This document shows, piece by piece, positions 49,178 to 57,090 of a stretch of 64,000 bases of DNA; position 1 is the first letter of the stretch; each line of letters begins with the position of its first letter. The notes below the pieces were generated by a model that made no database searches, was not told the origin of the DNA, and saw only the letters and a program-made list of their open reading frames with translations. The translations under genes were made by a program, and so were the position numbers. Location: assembly GCF_002205895.1 (NCBI RefSeq), contig NZ_NJDE01000001.1:124001-188000 (forward strand). Direction: 5' to 3'. The DNA comes from Saccharibacillus sp. O23. GTDB lineage: Bacteria; Bacillota; Bacilli; Paenibacillales; Paenibacillaceae.

Positions 49178-50980
49178 CTATTTTCGCAATACGATCTCCG
49201 TATCCAGCGAAGGATCGACCTGACTGTAAAGGCCGAGTCCGATACTCAATTCGGCATCCCGCGGAACGCTCCGGTAAATGTCTTTATAGACATCCACCCG
49301 GTAATCGCCTTGCGTCCGGTACAAGCTGCGCGAAGCATCCGCATCCGGCTGCAGGAGCTCGCCGTTCGCTTTCAAGACGGTACCTTGCAGCAGTTTCAGA
49401 TGCGCCTGCGTCTCGGTAACGACTTTCAGATCGTCGCCTTCGCGCGAATAGCGGTAATGCAGCAGACTGCCGTCCGGAAGACGGGCTTCGATCCGGCGCT
49501 CCTGTCCTTGTTCTTCGCTTCGCGCCCCCGTCAGGGCGGTCCAGAAGTCGTCCGGCGCCCGGCGCACGACTTCGGCGTTCTGCAATCGGATCGACAACGG
49601 CCCTTTGGACAGGTCGCGCACCTCCTCGCTCATCAAACGGAACGACAACGCTTCTTGCTCGGCCGCCGAAGGGTCGTCGCCTGCCAGAAGAGGATTGCCG
49701 GGATGTTCGGCCCGATCCGTCTCGAAACTTTCGGCCGTCAGCGTCGACTCCTCGTAACCCAGAACCATCCCTTCGCGCAGCACCCGATCTTCCGGCGCGC
49801 GCTCGATCGGCAGATAGACGCCGTAAGCGCCGACCGCCGCCTCGCCGAGCGTCCAGCCTGTTTTTTGCCGGACTTCTTCGGTATTTTGCACAGCGACTTT
49901 AACGGCTTTTTCTTGAGCTTGATCGCCGTCCAGCGCGAAGTCCACTTTCCAAGTGCCTTCGATCTTTTTTACCGTCTCCGGATAGCTGTAGATCAAGGTC
50001 AGCGCTTCGCGTTCCTGCTTGCTCATGCCGTACAATTCGTAGCTGCGGCTGAAACGGCTGCCTTCCCGGGTTCCCGACGTCGGCTCGATCGTCGTTTTGC
50101 CCGTATTCAGCAGCAGCATCGTTTGCGTCTCGGCCGACAGCGATTCGGGATAAGCCGAAGCCGCTTCGGCGTCGACGCCCCGCAGTTCGTAATTCAAAGT
50201 GAGCAGTTCTTGTTCTTCGTCCCACTGCATACTCTCCAGCATGACGGAAGCTCCCGCGATCGAAGAAATCGGATATTCCGCATGATCCCGCATCGTCCCT
50301 TGAAGCGGGATATCAAGACGTTTCACCGTATACAGATCGCTCGTTTCGAAACGGAAACGTCGAGTCTCGCCCGCTCCCGCCCAATCGCCGTCGAAGATCT
50401 GGGAATCGAGCACGTTCTGCATGCCCTGACGCAGATCGAATCCGGGCCCTCTCAGTTTCTGCGATTTGCCGCTGGTTAGATCGGTCAGCGTCGTCGACGC
50501 GAATCCGGCATATTCCGCATTCGGCACGTTCAAACCGCTCAAGCTCAATTGCAGCGCAAGCCGGTCTTTCTGGGTCTCTCCCGTATCCGCGCCTTCGAAA
50601 CGGCCTTGAATCGCGTTCTCCAGCTTCAAGGTCACGCCGTCCACGACAGCCGATTGTTCGACCGACTGCCCGGCCGGAGCTTTGTACGCCGTTTCGGTCA
50701 GCGCGGCATTCGGCGCAGGTTCGCTCGCGGGATCGGGCGCGAACGTCTGCTGCGAGAGCAGAATCCCGGCTGCCGCCGCGCAAGCGAGCGCGCCCGCCGC
50801 CGTATAGATTACCCGACTGCGTTTTCCGGGATTCGCAACCTCCGCGCGCGTTTCGCTCCATCCGGATCTTCGCTTCTCGACCTCCAGCACGATACGCTTG
50901 CGCATATTCGCGTAATCCGGATTGCCGTCGTCCACGCCGCGCAGCTTGTTCTCCAGATCGGCATCAATAATTCGAGACAT
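49178..50980 (-). CDS. DUF4179-type membrane anti-sigma protein 2
   Basis: A 600-residue single-pass membrane protein, like the two neighbours. The cytoplasmic head is SRIIDADLENKLRGVDDGNP with MRKRIVLEVEKRRSGWSETR. The membrane helix is at about 58-76. The extracellular region (about 80-600) has SVEQSAVVDGVTLKLENAIQ, EQELLTLNYELRGVDAEAAS, IYSYPETVKKIEGTWKVDFA and KTGWTLGEAAVGAYGVYLPI (DUF5643-like). The start is ATG 50,978-50,980 in a 17-nt overlap with the sigma gene. The extracellular sensor diverges most between the three copies. Confidence 0.82.
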   Translation of the reverse strand: MSRIIDADLENKLRGVDDGNPDYANMRKRIVLEVEKRRSGWSETRAEVANPGKRSRVIYTAAGALACAAAAGILLSQQTFAPDPASEPAPNAALTETAYKAPAGQSVEQSAVVDGVTLKLENAIQGRFEGADTGETQKDRLALQLSLSGLNVPNAEYAGFASTTLTDLTSGKSQKLRGPGFDLRQGMQNVLDSQIFDGDWAGAGETRRFRFETSDLYTVKRLDIPLQGTMRDHAEYPISSIAGASVMLESMQWDEEQELLTLNYELRGVDAEAASAYPESLSAETQTMLLLNTGKTTIEPTSGTREGSRFSRSYELYGMSKQEREALTLIYSYPETVKKIEGTWKVDFALDGDQAQEKAVKVAVQNTEEVRQKTGWTLGEAAVGAYGVYLPIERAPEDRVLREGMVLGYEESTLTAESFETDRAEHPGNPLLAGDDPSAAEQEALSFRLMSEEVRDLSKGPLSIRLQNAEVVRRAPDDFWTALTGARSEEQGQERRIEARLPDGSLLHYRYSREGDDLKVVTETQAHLKLLQGTVLKANGELLQPDADASRSLYRTQGDYRVDVYKDIYRSVPRDAELSIGLGLYSQVDPSLDTEIVLRK

Positions 50981-51503
50981 GCATATCCCTTCCTTTCTTG
51001 GCCGCCGCACGGCCGTCTTCGTCTTCCGTCAGTTTCTTGAGCGATTTCAGTCCCCGATTGATTCTGGACTTCACGGTGCCGACCGGCAGTTTCAGCAGAT
51101 CGGCTACTTCGGCCAGCGGCAGGTCCGCCATATAATACAGCAGCAGAACCTCGCGGAATTTGGGTTTGATTTCTTGCAGCATCCGGCCGAATTCGGCTAT
51201 CGTCTCGCGGCGTTCGTACCCGCTCTCCACCGACGGCGAATGCGTCAGCGGAGCGGCTTTCAGATACGCGGTTTGCTCTTTGTCCCTGCCTTTGATCCGG
51301 CGGCGCATCATGCTGTGGCATTCGTTGGCCGCGATCCGCAGCAGCCAAGCTTTTTCGCTCTGAAGTCCGCTTCGGTCCGCCAGCATCGCTTTGACGAACA
51401 CTTCTTGGCAGGCGTCTTCCGCATCCCCTTTATGTTTGAGCATGTACAGACAGTACCGATATACCGTCGTTTTGTAATTTTCGAACAACTCCAAGTCGTT
51501 CAT
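50964..51503 (-). CDS. ECF sigma factor 2 of the tandem set
   Basis: A 179-residue ECF sigma factor: NDLELFENYKTTVYRYCLYM, KGDAEDACQEVFVKAMLADR, RIAANECHSMMRRRIKGRDK, then region 4 IKPKFREVLLLYYMADLPLA and EVADLLKLPVGTVKSRINRG. The start is ATG 51,501-51,503; in-frame starts further upstream have no better ribosome site. Same terminal SNY and 17-nt overlap as the other pairs. Confidence 0.93.
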   Translation of the reverse strand: MNDLELFENYKTTVYRYCLYMLKHKGDAEDACQEVFVKAMLADRSGLQSEKAWLLRIAANECHSMMRRRIKGRDKEQTAYLKAAPLTHSPSVESGYERRETIAEFGRMLQEIKPKFREVLLLYYMADLPLAEVADLLKLPVGTVKSRINRGLKSLKKLTEDEDGRAAAKKGRDMHVSNY

Positions 51504-51575
51504 TTCGGTTCTCACATCCCTCTCGACTTCCGATTGCCTCCCTGCTCGAATGATGATGAACGAGCGCGCTCTTCG

Positions 51576-51609
51576 TATAGAGGACTTCCGAGGAGGCGAA
51601 GAGGTTCCC
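51576..51609 (-). promoter_or_regulatory. ECF-type promoter (sigma 2)
   Basis: Minus-strand GGGAACC (51,603-51,609), 17 bases, GTCCTCTATA (51,576-51,585), about 75 bases before the sigma start. Confidence 0.6.
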
Positions 51610-51635
51610 GTTTGAGGCGGTCTATCTATCATAAA

Positions 51636-51673
51636 CAAAAAAAGAACGCCCGGGTCGCGCGATCCGGGCGTTC
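51636..51673 (-). terminator. Terminator of anti-sigma 3
   Basis: GAACGCCCGG (51,644-51,653) with CCGGGCGTTC (51,664-51,673), then eight T on the minus strand. It separates pair 3 from the promoter of pair 2. Confidence 0.9.
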
Positions 51674-51683
51674 AGTCAATATT

Positions 51684-53528
51684 TTATTTACGTACGACGA
51701 CCGTAGCTTTTTTGGTGGCGTCGACGGTGCTGTAAGCGATCAGATTGAGTTCGAACGCCTTGCCTTCCGGCACGTTGCGATAGATGTCCACGCGGTTATA
51801 ATAACCTTGCTCGTTGCGAACGGCGCTTGCGTCGGTCTTGGTCGGATCGAAAGCGTAATCCCGACCGTCTACGCGAAGCCGAGTCCCTTCAAGTACAAGC
51901 ACGTCTTTCGGCACTTCGATCTCGACCGCGATATCCGCGCCTTTGCGATGGACCGTATATTCGACGTTTTTGCCGTTGACGAGAGTGTCCGTTACCGTAC
52001 GTTCTTCCGCTGTCGGTACGCCTAACGACACCCAATGTTCCGGATCGACATGCGCGATCCAAGCTTCGCCGAACGTCGCCGTCAACGGCTTGCCGCGGAA
52101 GTCGTAGCTTGACCAAGCGTCATACGTTTTCGAATCGCCTTTTTGATTTGCTTCCATGCCTTGAGTGCCGAATTGGAAATATTCCTGCCCCTTCTGATTT
52201 TGTTCGCGGGGTTCGACGCCCGGCATCGGCTCTTGAATACCTACGGCGGTCACTTTTCCGTCCGTAAGCGAGATTCGGGTATAATTTAACACCTGACCGT
52301 CTTTGAATCGGTCTCCCGGTTCCGCATCCGCTGCATTTCGGTTCAAAGGAATTTTGACGCCATACGCGTCCAACTGCGCATCGCCCAGCGTCCATCCGGT
52401 TTGCTCGGTCAATTCCGAATCGTCGGCAATCGGCACCGTTTCGGTCGGGATTTGCACTTTGGAAGAATCCAGCGTAAAGTCGATCGTCCACGGTCCTTTA
52501 ACCTTTCTCACCGTTTCGGCGTAATTAAACGTCATGGTCATGTCTTTGACCTGATCTTCGGTGAGCCCTCTAACATCGTACTCGCCTTCGACTTCGTCTT
52601 CTCCGGCTTTCAGATTTAGAGGCTCTGACCAACCGGAATATCCCAGATCTTTGTCGCCCAATTTCAGGCTAACGTAATTGCCGCGATCCATGCCCAATGT
52701 AGCCGGATTCTGCGTATCCAACCTCGGAACATTCTGATTCGGCAAGAATTTGATTTTCATCAATCCTTGCTTTTGATCCCAGCGGATGTCGGTAATCTTC
52801 ATTTTAAAGTCGCGATCCGGAAGCACGGTATACTCTTCGCCCAGCTTGACTTTGCCCGCAATCGGCACATTGCTTCTTTTGATCATATAGAGATCGGAAA
52901 GTTCTAACCGATAGCGGTGTTTTCCTTCCGTTTTGCTCAGATCTCCCGTGATCTCTGCCGAAGTGTTCAACTTTCTGCTTGCTGCCCAATCTTCGATGCT
53001 TCCGCTGTAATTCGTATTGAAATCGCCCATATTGATCGACAACTTCTTACCCGTATCCAAATCGGTAATCGAAGCTTGATCGAACGCGGCCATACGTACA
53101 TCCTCGCTGCCAAATCCGCTGAGCGAGAAATCGAGAATCATCCGTTCGATCCCTTCGCTCGGTCTGTTGTTGCGATCCGTTCCCTGTACCGCGCTGTTCA
53201 ACTTCAGTATGAGGCCTTCTACTTCCTTCTGCACCCCGACCGACTGTCCGAGCGGCGCGGCTTTCGTCTCCGAACGGATACTTTCGAAATAACCTTGCGA
53301 TGCTGCCGCCCCCAGCGCGATTACGGCCGCGAGAGAAGCACAGGCTGCAGGCATTATCCAACGTTTTTTCGGAGATGCCTTTTTCGGAGGCACGACCTGT
53401 TCCTGCCAACCCGATTCCCGCTTATCCGCTTCCAAACGAATCCGGCTCCACATCGCGTCGTAATTCGGCTTTTCTTTCTTCAGGTTGCGCAGCTTGCGTT
53501 CTGTTTCTTTCTCAGTAGTTCGAAGCAC
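51684..53528 (-). CDS. DUF4179-type membrane anti-sigma protein 3
   Basis: A 614-residue single-pass membrane protein, third of the set. The cytoplasmic head is LRTTEKETERKLRNLKKEKP with WSRIRLEADKRESGWQEQVV. A membrane helix lies at about 62-82 (MPAACASLAAVIALGAAA). The extracellular region has KEVEGLILKLNSAVQGTDRN, TFNYAETVRKVKGPWTIDFT and EQTGWTLGDAQLDAYGVKIP, the same repeated architecture as copy 2. The start is GTG 53,526-53,528 behind AAGGTGATTT; it overlaps the sigma gene by 17 nt. Confidence 0.82.
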   Translation of the reverse strand: MLRTTEKETERKLRNLKKEKPNYDAMWSRIRLEADKRESGWQEQVVPPKKASPKKRWIMPAACASLAAVIALGAAASQGYFESIRSETKAAPLGQSVGVQKEVEGLILKLNSAVQGTDRNNRPSEGIERMILDFSLSGFGSEDVRMAAFDQASITDLDTGKKLSINMGDFNTNYSGSIEDWAASRKLNTSAEITGDLSKTEGKHRYRLELSDLYMIKRSNVPIAGKVKLGEEYTVLPDRDFKMKITDIRWDQKQGLMKIKFLPNQNVPRLDTQNPATLGMDRGNYVSLKLGDKDLGYSGWSEPLNLKAGEDEVEGEYDVRGLTEDQVKDMTMTFNYAETVRKVKGPWTIDFTLDSSKVQIPTETVPIADDSELTEQTGWTLGDAQLDAYGVKIPLNRNAADAEPGDRFKDGQVLNYTRISLTDGKVTAVGIQEPMPGVEPREQNQKGQEYFQFGTQGMEANQKGDSKTYDAWSSYDFRGKPLTATFGEAWIAHVDPEHWVSLGVPTAEERTVTDTLVNGKNVEYTVHRKGADIAVEIEVPKDVLVLEGTRLRVDGRDYAFDPTKTDASAVRNEQGYYNRVDIYRNVPEGKAFELNLIAYSTVDATKKATVVVRK

Positions 53529-54045
53529 GGAAATCACCTTCTTTCTCCGACAACGCCGGGTTCTTTTTGGCAAGCTTTTTTAATGCTTTCAACCCTCGGC
53601 TGATCCTCGACTTGACGGTCCCCAGCGGCGCTTCCAGCGCTTCAGCGGTCTCGGCAAGCGATAGCTCGGCCATGTAATACAGCAGGAGGGCCTCCCGAAT
53701 TTTAGGTTTGAGTTCTTTGAACAGTTCTTCGAACTCGCCCGACGTCTCGGTTCGTTCGTAAGTCTGCTCCACCGAAGGCGACATTCCGATCGGTTTATTC
53801 ATCCAAAATGCCCGCTTCTCCTTGATCTCTCCGTTCGTTCGACGCCGCATCATCGAATGGCATTCGTTGGCGGCAATCCGCATCAACCAAGCTTTGAGAT
53901 AATCGATGCCGCTCCGGTCCGCCAGCAGCGCTTTGACGAATACTTCCTGGCAGGCGTCTTCCGCGTCCGCGGAGCGGCGCAGCATGTACAAACAATAATG
54001 GTACACGTCTTCTTTATAGGTCTCGAACAGTTCTTTGTCTCCCAA
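53512..54045 (-). CDS. ECF sigma factor 3 of the tandem set
   Basis: A 177-residue ECF sigma factor: DKELFETYKEDVYHYCLYML, SADAEDACQEVFVKALLADR, RIAANECHSMMRRRTNGEIK and ELKPKIREALLLYYMAELSL with ETAEALEAPLGTVKSRISRG. It begins the three-pair array in transcription order and ends SNY-stop. Its ECF-type promoter lies about 40 bases upstream. Confidence 0.93.
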   Translation of the reverse strand: MGDKELFETYKEDVYHYCLYMLRRSADAEDACQEVFVKALLADRSGIDYLKAWLMRIAANECHSMMRRRTNGEIKEKRAFWMNKPIGMSPSVEQTYERTETSGEFEELFKELKPKIREALLLYYMAELSLAETAEALEAPLGTVKSRISRGLKALKKLAKKNPALSEKEGDFRASNY

Positions 54046-54086
54046 TCGTTTTCACTTCCTTTGCCCCTCGTTAGCGATCGCTCGAA

Positions 54087-54119
54087 CATAAGAACACGCA
54101 GCGAATAAAATAGGTTCCC
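54087..54119 (-). promoter_or_regulatory. ECF-type promoter (sigma 3)
   Basis: Minus-strand GGGAACC (54,113-54,119), 17 bases, GTTCTTATG (54,087-54,095). Confidence 0.55.
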
Positions 54120-54199
54120 TTTTTGCCTAAAATTTTTATACGATGTACGCGAAAGGCGAATCGGCAGATCGATTTGCTTCTTTCCGCACGCTGCGCAAC

Positions 54200-54230
54200 A
54201 AAAAAAGGACGGCCGTAAGGCCGCCCTTTT
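54200..54230 (-). terminator. Terminator of the thioredoxin-like gene
   Basis: GGACGGCC with GGCCGCCC around GTAA, followed by seven T on the minus strand. The T-rich other flank may let it act in both directions. Confidence 0.82.
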
Positions 54231-54287
54231 CTCGCTTGCATGATCGCCGCTTCGGTCCGAGCCGTAACGGCGCCGCTCCGAAGCGGC

Positions 54288-54608
54288 TTATTTGCCGATC
54301 GATTCCAGATACTCGGATACCTGCGTCGGCGTCTTGGCGAACTTGCTGTGCAGATGGGCGATCTTCTCGCCGTTCTTGAACACGAGCAGGCTCGGGATGC
54401 CGCGCACTTCGTTCGATTCCGCGATCTCTTGGAATTTCTCCGCGTCCATCGCGAAGAATTGTTTATCTTGGTTGTTCTCGATAATGCCGCCGATGAACCG
54501 ATCCAGATTTTTGCAATCCGGGCACCAGTTCGTGTCGAATTTGATGACGGTCAGTCCGTCGCCGCCGATCTGTTGATTATATTGTTCCAAGCTCTCGATT
54601 CGTTCCAT
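54288..54608 (-). CDS. Thioredoxin family protein
   Basis: A 106-residue thioredoxin fold: TVIKFDTNWCPDCKNLDRFI with a CPDC active site (Cys29 and Cys32), the cis-Pro in VRGIPSLLVFKNGEKIAH and a C-terminal helix. CPDC instead of CGPC implies a different redox potential. Probably a bacilliredoxin/YtpP-like electron carrier in the cytosol. It follows the DivIVA gene after 84 bases. Confidence 0.9.
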   Translation of the reverse strand: MERIESLEQYNQQIGGDGLTVIKFDTNWCPDCKNLDRFIGGIIENNQDKQFFAMDAEKFQEIAESNEVRGIPSLLVFKNGEKIAHLHSKFAKTPTQVSEYLESIGK

Positions 54609-54692
54609 ATCCGGATTCTCCTCTCGGTTTCGGGGATAGGCCCGCTGCCGCGGATCGGATATACGTATCGAAAAAAGCGTCGTGTTCCCGAC

Positions 54693-55112
54693 TCAGTAAG
54701 AGTCTCCGTACGCGTCTCCGGAACCCGGGCGCATCCGCCGTTTGGCGGCTTGCAGCGTGCGTTCCATGTCCTGAATGGCTTCTTCCGCGATGCGGCGGTC
54801 GACCAGATAGTCCTGCACTTTGGCTTTCTCCGCCAACCGGGCGATCTCGGCATCTTTCTTCTCCAGATCGTAACCGTGGCGGCGCTGAAGCGCATTGTAT
54901 TTGTCCAAGAGATCCGAGATCACTTGATAGAACCGCTCGTAATCGAGGATGATGTCGTCCAGAAAAGCGTCGACGTCCTCTTTCGTATACCCGCGCATTT
55001 TGACGGGAAAATCTTTCTCATGAATTTGCAACGCGTCGAGCTTGATGCCGAGCTGCTTGAACAACCGCTTCTGCTCTTCGAGCTGACGCCGATACTGCTC
55101 CTCCATGCCCAT
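54693..55112 (-). CDS. DivIVA/GpsB-like coiled-coil protein
   Basis: A 139-residue protein with the DivIVA N-terminal lipid-binding/GpsB motif: [20 protein letters not shown] and [20 protein letters not shown] (about residues 30-68), followed by a coiled coil (about 70-125) containing [20 protein letters not shown]. The first 25 residues are an additional charged helix. GpsB-type proteins link division and lateral wall synthesis. The Arg/Tyr pattern in RGYTKEDVD fits GpsB more than long DivIVA. A separate DivIVA is expected elsewhere. Confidence 0.85.
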   Translation of the reverse strand: MGMEEQYRRQLEEQKRLFKQLGIKLDALQIHEKDFPVKMRGYTKEDVDAFLDDIILDYERFYQVISDLLDKYNALQRRHGYDLEKKDAEIARLAEKAKVQDYLVDRRIAEEAIQDMERTLQAAKRRMRPGSGDAYGDSY

Positions 55113-55189
55113 CCCTCCTTCGTTTAATGTACCATATCAGAGCGTACAATTGATGAATTTTTAATTAAAAGATTTTGCAAAATGAAAAT

Positions 55190-56437
55190 TTAAATCGTCC
55201 ACTGTCCCGCGCGGAATACCGGTTCGACGCTGCCGTCTTGAAGCTCTCCGTCGATATCGAGCCGATCCGAACCGACCATAAAGTCCACATGGGTCAGACT
55301 CGTATTGCCGCCGCGCGTCAGCAGTTCGTTCTGCGTCAGTTCCGTGCCGCCTTTCATATTGACCGGGTAGCAGCTTCCGAGCGCGAAATGGCAGGAAGCA
55401 TTTTCGTCGATGCCGGTATTGTAGAAAATGCGGTTGAGCTGCGAAATCGGCGAATTATGCGGGACAAGCGCCACCTCGCCCAGATATTTCGCGCCGTCGT
55501 CCGTATCCAGCAGCGACTCCAGATGCTCGCGTCCGGACTCGGCGTCGAAGGCGGTCACCCGGCCGTTCTCGAACGTCAGCGACAGCTTCTCGACCAGCAG
55601 CCCGTTCAGATTGAGCGGCATGGTCGAAGTGACCGTGCCGTTTACGCCCGTGCGATTCGGCATCGTATACACTTCTTCGGTCGGCATGTTGGCGACGAAA
55701 TAGACGCCGGATTGATTGGTGTCGCCGCCGCCCAGCCACAAATGATTCGGCGCCAATTCGACGCGAAGATCCGTGCCCGGCGCGCGGTAATGCAAGCTTT
55801 TGTAATTTTTATCGTTGAGCTTGGTCTGCATGTCTTTCAGCGTGTCGATATGGCGATGCCAGTTCTCGACCGCGTCGCCTTCGCCGACCCGGTTCATCTT
55901 GAAGATGGTCTCCCACATGGCGTCGACGCGCCGATCTTCCGGCAGATCGGAGAAGACTTTGTCCGCCCACGCGCGGGTCGGCGCTTTGATCAGGCACCAA
56001 GACAGTTTGTTGCTGCGCACGTACTGCTGATAGCCTTTGCGGGCCGAAGCGGCCGCTTTGTTCGAACGCGCCACGTAGGAAGCGTCGATGCCGCGGTACA
56101 GCTCGGGATCCGGCACTTTGATATGCATGACCGCCCCGCCTTCCTCGGCCAACTTCTCCAGCGCTTCCGCTTTGAAAGCCGGATAGTAGTCGAACGTGTC
56201 TTCCGACGCGTATTCGTAACGCAGCCGCGTCGAAGCTTCGTCTTCCCAGTCGATATCGACGTATTTCGCGCCCGCTTGATAAGCTTTTTGCACGATCAGC
56301 CTCGCGAATTCCGCCGCTTCGATCGGAGCTTGCAGCCGGAGCACCTGCCCCTGCTGAATATTGACCCCTACTTTTACGACGAGTTCCGCGTATTGTTCCA
56401 ATTTCTCTGCAAAACGATCCATTTTTCTGGCCCCCAA
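55190..56437 (-). CDS. M29-family aminopeptidase
   Basis: A 415-residue metallo-aminopeptidase of family M29 (AmpS/PepS type). Active-site metal ligands lie in SENGRVTAFDAESGREHLES-like FENGRVTAFDAESGREHLESL, NTGIDENASCHFALGSCYPV (Glu and His) and TSLTHVDFMVGSDRLDIDGE. It releases N-terminal residues from peptides in the cytosol. TTG 56,435-56,437 with AAGGA at 7 bases is the best start; ATG 56,420-56,422 five codons later is an alternative. The family's length is about 410 residues, in agreement. Confidence 0.92.
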   Translation of the reverse strand: MGARKMDRFAEKLEQYAELVVKVGVNIQQGQVLRLQAPIEAAEFARLIVQKAYQAGAKYVDIDWEDEASTRLRYEYASEDTFDYYPAFKAEALEKLAEEGGAVMHIKVPDPELYRGIDASYVARSNKAAASARKGYQQYVRSNKLSWCLIKAPTRAWADKVFSDLPEDRRVDAMWETIFKMNRVGEGDAVENWHRHIDTLKDMQTKLNDKNYKSLHYRAPGTDLRVELAPNHLWLGGGDTNQSGVYFVANMPTEEVYTMPNRTGVNGTVTSTMPLNLNGLLVEKLSLTFENGRVTAFDAESGREHLESLLDTDDGAKYLGEVALVPHNSPISQLNRIFYNTGIDENASCHFALGSCYPVNMKGGTELTQNELLTRGGNTSLTHVDFMVGSDRLDIDGELQDGSVEPVFRAGQWTI

Positions 56438-56562
56438 GTTTTCGTCCTTATGTAAAATAAAATTTCGAATATGAAAACATCTTTTCTTATCATAGTCAAA
56501 GATTTTGCAAAAATCCACATAGCGAACCGAAAGGGCTCCCGTAAACAATTACGAATAAAATA

Positions 56563-56604
56563 GAAAAAGAGACCGACAGCTTGTTAGACGGCTGTCGATC
56601 CCTT
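56563..56604 (-). terminator. Terminator after pgaD
   Basis: GACCGACAGC (56,571-56,580) with GCTGTCGATC (56,591-56,600), followed by CTCTTTTTC on the minus strand. Confidence 0.75.
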
Positions 56605-56631
56605 TTCTACGTTAGATAAACATGCATTCGA

Positions 56632-57090
56632 TTACGGCTTTTTCCTGTCGAGCGGAGTAATCGGATTCGTCTCAAAAACGATGTAATCGTTAGTCTGCAG
56701 CTTTTCGATGATCTCCGGATCCATCAAGCCCAAAGACTTGAGTTCCAGATTATCGACAGCAGGAGGATAAGTTCGTCTTTGCAAAATGCCGAATCTTTTT
56801 TTATTGTATACGCGGTTTATATAAAGGATGGCATAAAACAGAAGGAAGATGCCGAAAGCCAACATAACCAAATGACGAACATCTTGATCCGCGGTATGGA
56901 AAGAAGCATGCAAAATCGTTATCAAACCGTTATGGAGCCCGAAAGTAGCCGATACGAAAAAGAAGACCACCGCTAATCCGTACGCCCAAAAAATCAAAGA
57001 AAAAAGGAAATCGAAGCAAGCTCGAAACCAAGATCGGTTGCCTGCGATCAGGAAGCTTTCTTCTTCATGCCGCGGTCCGGACTGTTCCAT
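56632..57090 (-). CDS. PgaD-like membrane protein
   Basis: A 152-residue membrane protein. Two transmembrane helices lie at about residues 24-46 and 70-91 (FDFLFSLIFWAYGLAVVFFF, VMLAFGIFLLFYAILYINRV), followed by YNKKRFGILQRRTYP, the typical PgaD/IcaD motif after the second helix. PgaD activates the polysaccharide synthase PgaC, often together with cyclic di-GMP. The gene overlaps pgaC by 43 nt, so the two are strictly co-expressed. Assignment rests on topology and motif. Confidence 0.78.
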   Translation of the reverse strand: MEQSGPRHEEESFLIAGNRSWFRACFDFLFSLIFWAYGLAVVFFFVSATFGLHNGLITILHASFHTADQDVRHLVMLAFGIFLLFYAILYINRVYNKKRFGILQRRTYPPAVDNLELKSLGLMDPEIIEKLQTNDYIVFETNPITPLDRKKP

